A DNA stretch of 64,000 bases, taken from assembly GCA_964579395.1 (NCBI GenBank), contig CAZOFT010000001.1, positions 62,001-126,000 on the forward strand. Direction: 5' to 3'. Positions within the stretch are counted from its first letter, which is position 1. The number at the start of each line of letters is the position of its first letter. Below, one piece after another: positions 61,050-64,000 of this stretch. Origin of the DNA: JACOTV01 sp964579395. Lineage in GTDB: Bacteria > Patescibacteriota > Microgenomatia > UBA1406 > GWC2-37-13. The notes beneath the pieces were generated by a model. It did no database searches. It saw only the letters and a program-made list of their open reading frames with translations, and was not told the origin of the DNA. Made by a program: the position numbers and the translations under genes.

Positions 61050-62762
61050 TTATGTTTCTGCGATTCGAAGCACCTCTTCCAGAGTAGTTATACCGTCAAG
61101 AGACTTCAGATAGCCATCTTGCTTCATCAGTGTCAACCCTTCATCGAGACCTTTCTGCTCAATATCTTTGGCGTTAATCTCAGAGACGATCATGCTCGTT
61201 ATTGTGGGAGTAATAACTAAAAACTCATAGATTCCGATGCGGCCACGATAGCCGGAGTTTCCGCACTCTTCACACCCTTTCCCGCGATAGAGAGGGATTG
61301 GGGCATTGGCATATTTGGCCGGCAGGAGTCGCCCCAGTACCTGACGGATATCATCCTGAATCGGCTGCTCAGGAATATATTGTTCGCGACAGCGCTCACA
61401 GACACGGCGGGCAATTCGCTGGGCCAAAATACCGTTCATGACGGTCGCTATCAAAAACGGCTCCGCGCCCAAATCAATAAGTCGCGGGATTGCAGTAGCC
61501 GAATCATTGGTGTGCAACGTCGAAAAGACTAAATGACCGGTAAGCGCTGCCTGAATTGCCAACTGGGTAGTCTCCTTATCGCGGATTTCTCCAACCAGAA
61601 TGATATTGGGATCCTGGCGCAAAAATGCGCGAAGCCCTGACGCAAATGTAAGGCCAGCCTGCGGATTAATCTGGACCTGATTGATACCCGGAATCTGATA
61701 CTCCACCGGGTCCTCCAACGTCGAGATGTTCACTGATGTTTTATTCAACTGCGACAATAGTGAATAAAGAGTGGTGGTTTTACCCGAGCCTGTCGGGCCG
61801 GTCACCAACACAATACCGTGCGGCTTCGCGATTGCGGTCTGCAGCTGTTGATATTGGGTACCGCGCACCCCCAGATCAGCCAGTGCCGGAATACCGCCGG
61901 TTTTTTTCAGAAGTCGCATTACGACCTTTTCACCAAACACGGTTGGCAACGTGGACACACGCAAATCCACTTCTTGCTGCGCCAGACTAAAGGTGAAGCG
62001 GCCGTCTTGGGGAATGCGGCGTTCATCAATCTTCAGTTGAGAAAGAATCTTGATACGCGAAACCAAAGCCTCATGGATCGTAGGAGGTAAGGCAAGCTTT
62101 TCCTGCAAGAATCCGTCAATACGGTAGCGCACACGCGTGCGGGTTTCTTCCGGCTCAATATGAATATCTGAAGCTCGATTTTTCACCGCAAACTCCAATA
62201 TGGTTGAAACGATTTTTGCAATCGGCGCCTCTTTAATAACACTTTCTTTACTGTCCTCGGGAGCCTGTTCCACAACCGGCTGGTACTCCTTGAGTGCCTC
62301 TTTGACTTCAGGTGTCAAACTTCCCTGCGCATACGCCAACTCAATTGAACGAGTGACATCAGGCTCATACGCATACTGCAATTTGAGCTTTTTGCCTGTT
62401 TTGAGACCGATAAACTCCGCCATATCGGTATTTGTCGGATCAGAACACGCAACATACAGTTCGTCAGCTTCAGGATCAAACTTGTAAGCAAGTGCGTGAT
62501 ATTTTTTCGCCACAACTTCAGAGACCAAGCTTGTTGCACGCGGGTCAATCGGTTGCAGACTCAGATCAACATACGGCACATTTGCGATTGCGGCAATTGC
62601 CGACAACACCGCTGTTTTATCAAGCTTTGCTTCCTGCAATAGATATACATCAATAGGGGTGTTTTTCCGCAGACTGTCAATCTCATACGTTTCTGCCTGT
62701 TCATTGGTGAGAACCCCATTTTGAACAAGCTGGGCGAGAATAGGTTTGGGTGAGACGATCAT
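61050..62762 (-). CDS. pilB: Type IV pilus assembly ATPase PilB
   Basis: PilB drives pilus extension. The 570-residue product has a GspE N-terminal domain (residues 1-150), then Walker A GPTGSGKT (322-329), the Asp box DPVEYQI, Walker B IILVGEIRD, and a C-terminal tetracysteine zinc site (CERC, CEECG). ATG 62762 is chosen because it begins the family N-terminus; an upstream extension would overlap the divergent HolB-like gene. Confidence 0.95.
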   Translation of the reverse strand: MIVSPKPILAQLVQNGVLTNEQAETYEIDSLRKNTPIDVYLLQEAKLDKTAVLSAIAAIANVPYVDLSLQPIDPRATSLVSEVVAKKYHALAYKFDPEADELYVACSDPTNTDMAEFIGLKTGKKLKLQYAYEPDVTRSIELAYAQGSLTPEVKEALKEYQPVVEQAPEDSKESVIKEAPIAKIVSTILEFAVKNRASDIHIEPEETRTRVRYRIDGFLQEKLALPPTIHEALVSRIKILSQLKIDERRIPQDGRFTFSLAQQEVDLRVSTLPTVFGEKVVMRLLKKTGGIPALADLGVRGTQYQQLQTAIAKPHGIVLVTGPTGSGKTTTLYSLLSQLNKTSVNISTLEDPVEYQIPGINQVQINPQAGLTFASGLRAFLRQDPNIILVGEIRDKETTQLAIQAALTGHLVFSTLHTNDSATAIPRLIDLGAEPFLIATVMNGILAQRIARRVCERCREQYIPEQPIQDDIRQVLGRLLPAKYANAPIPLYRGKGCEECGNSGYRGRIGIYEFLVITPTITSMIVSEINAKDIEQKGLDEGLTLMKQDGYLKSLDGITTLEEVLRIAET

Positions 62763-62867
62763 AGAAAAAGGCAAACAATGAGCCGAAACGCTACATACCG
62801 GACAGCACCCGAAACCGGGAAACTTCCTCCATTCACTATATCGTATCGGTTTGCTAAAATGCAATGT

Positions 62868-63464
62868 ATGATTGCTCATCTGGTAACCTCTGATCTTGCG
62901 ACAGCGTCCGACTGGATCGGGGAGTATGCCACAACACACCAGATCCCTGCACAGTTTCGCTACATGATACAGCCGGCAGAAAAAGAACTCAGCATCTCCC
63001 AAGTGCGAGACTTGCAGCGTGAGACCGCCTATCGGGTTCCGCAGGGGCGACTTTTTGTGGTCGATCGCTTTGATACCGCCTCAGAAGAGGCGCAAAACGC
63101 TATGCTTAAAATGCTTGAGCAGCCACAAGAAAGCGACCACTTCATATTACTTTGCACAAACGAGCAATCCGCTATCCCCACCATTCGATCTCGAGTACGG
63201 ATCGTTCGTCTTAAAACGCCAAACGATCACACACAAGCAAAGTCATCGATCACTGAGAACGATCTTACAGGATGGCGCACGATCAGCGCCGAGGAAGATG
63301 CCCGTGCGTACATCGATGATGCGATCGCCTACGAACGGGGTCGTGCCCCGCAAGAGTGGAACACAGCACATTTGCGCCGCCTTCTGTCGTTGAGACAGAT
63401 GCTTTCCAACCATGTGACACCGCAAAGCGTTGCTGATTCTGTCACGATGCTGTATCGCCAATAA
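62868..63464 (+). CDS. DNA polymerase III delta' subunit-like protein (HolB-like)
   Basis: The 198-residue product resembles the clamp-loader delta' subunit. RLFVVDRFDTASEEAQNAMLKMLEQP is the conserved region near the sensor/Walker B site, followed by LLCTNEQSAIPTIRSRV. There is no Walker A lysine, as in HolB. It is short (E. coli HolB 334 residues), mainly because the C-terminal collar is reduced. ATG 62868 is chosen because TAAAAT (62855-62860) ends 7 nt before it. Confidence 0.75.
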   Translation: MIAHLVTSDLATASDWIGEYATTHQIPAQFRYMIQPAEKELSISQVRDLQRETAYRVPQGRLFVVDRFDTASEEAQNAMLKMLEQPQESDHFILLCTNEQSAIPTIRSRVRIVRLKTPNDHTQAKSSITENDLTGWRTISAEEDARAYIDDAIAYERGRAPQEWNTAHLRRLLSLRQMLSNHVTPQSVADSVTMLYRQ

Positions 63465-63507
63465 CCGCCTCTTGTATTGCGACGACTGCCTTTGGTATAG
63501 TGATTGC

Positions 63508-63957
63508 ATGAACATGCCGTCTGCAGGTGGCAAGACAGGATTTACGTTGCTTGAAATTCTGGTTGTGACCACGCTTATTGCCCTCTTATCTACAGTCGGT
63601 ATATTTACCTACCAATCTGCACTGCGCGCCGGTCGCGACGCACGACGCACCGCAGACATTGAAACGCTTCGCAGCGCACTTGAGCTCTATCGCAATACAA
63701 ACGACATCTATCCCGCATCTCTTGATGTCACTTGCACATCCACCTCTGGAGTCGCAGATGGCACCAACACCTATCTGCCGAAAAATCCGCATGACCCCAA
63801 ATGTCCGACACAACGATACTATTACACCCAATTATCGAGCGGTGCCGATTATACCCTGGGAGCGCGCTATGAAGGAGTCACTTCGTCCACTTCAACCTGT
63901 GGCAGTTGCGGCTCGGGCATATGCACCTACTGTGTCGGTCCGCTCGGGAGTAAGTAA
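63508..63957 (+). CDS. Type IV prepilin (pseudopilin-like)
   Basis: The 149-residue product has a short leader ending GKTG, a prepilin peptidase site before FTLLEILVV (Glu at +5), and a hydrophobic N-terminal helix, followed by a small C-terminal domain with paired Cys residues. TATAGT (63496-63501) in the extended form TGG-TATAGT ends 6 nt before ATG 63508. It lies close to pilB-pilT-pilC and precedes a second prepilin. Confidence 0.9.
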   Translation: MNMPSAGGKTGFTLLEILVVTTLIALLSTVGIFTYQSALRAGRDARRTADIETLRSALELYRNTNDIYPASLDVTCTSTSGVADGTNTYLPKNPHDPKCPTQRYYYTQLSSGADYTLGARYEGVTSSTSTCGSCGSGICTYCVGPLGSK

Positions 63958-63963
63958 CACCGC

Positions 63964-64000
63964 ATGAATCATATACGCAGCGCCGGATTCAGTCTGATTG
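63964..64000 (+). CDS. Type IV prepilin, start only (cut by window end)
   Basis: The frame from ATG 63964 reads MNHIRSAGFSLI before the window ends, giving a leader ending in Gly and the FSLI start of a mature pilin. It follows the preceding prepilin by 6 nt. The rest is outside the window. Confidence 0.7.
   Translation, partial: MNHIRSAGFSLI

Overview
The window reads as a chromosomal segment of a Candidate Phyla Radiation (Patescibacteria) bacterium. The evidence is indirect: compact gene packing with ATGA overlaps, almost no Shine-Dalgarno sequences, domain-reduced housekeeping proteins (PheT without its OB-fold, ThrS without TGS, trigger factor without PPIase), a minimal type IV pilus set, and many short membrane proteins with no family I recognise. 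TGA is used as a stop throughout, so the UGA=Gly code of Gracilibacteria/Absconditabacteria is not in use. I cannot place the lineage further without a tree.

Layout. 1-540 is the 3' end of a 23S rRNA gene with no 5S behind it. 644-8644 carries a CDP-alcohol phosphatidyltransferase-like gene, ruvC, gpmI, a PfkB sugar kinase, a HolA-like gene, a phosphomannomutase/phosphoglucomutase and a large membrane protein. 8727-11189 (minus) holds a GH63-type glycosidase and a membrane-anchored SGNH hydrolase. 11404-12513 is a two-gene sortase/LAATG-substrate unit. 12613-30596 is a surface-glycan locus: five GT2/GT4 genes including two fusion proteins, a deacetylase, an acyltransferase, a CDP-sugar cassette, two GT-C membrane transferases and an extracytoplasmic TIM-barrel protein. 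30667-39592 holds a large protein ending in a RelE-like domain, typA, a LexA-like repressor, an ABC exporter, a type I membrane protein with a long Pro/Thr tail, and a DUF2975-XRE pair.

39644-47711 is dense with RNA genes and surface enzymes: tRNA-Lys with a GIY-YIG nuclease gene apparently inserted into it, an LCP protein, DUF4230, tRNA-Arg, two related peptidoglycan hydrolase-like proteins, trigger factor, an unusual intergenic array of promoter-hairpin-T7 modules, tRNA-Asp and tRNA-Val. 47763-53820 is the conserved thrS-infC-rpmI-rplT-pheS-pheT block. 53871-56438 is a class A PBP, then a 32-residue membrane microprotein and recG. The window ends with pilC-pilT-pilB (minus), a HolB-like gene and two type IV prepilins, the last cut by the edge.

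How it fits together. Sugar-phosphate enzymes (phosphomannomutase, PfkB kinase, cytidylyltransferase cassette) could feed the glycan locus. The flippase-GT fusion, LCP protein and sortase would build and anchor surface material, and the PBP and lysozyme-like proteins would remodel the wall. A recurring regulatory theme is a -10 box lying 5-9 nt before the start codon (over 20 genes), which predicts leaderless mRNAs. The most unusual items are the GIY-YIG insertion that has split and rebuilt tRNA-Lys, and the twin promoter/hairpin/T7 modules at 46354-46811, one free-standing and one ending exactly at a start codon.
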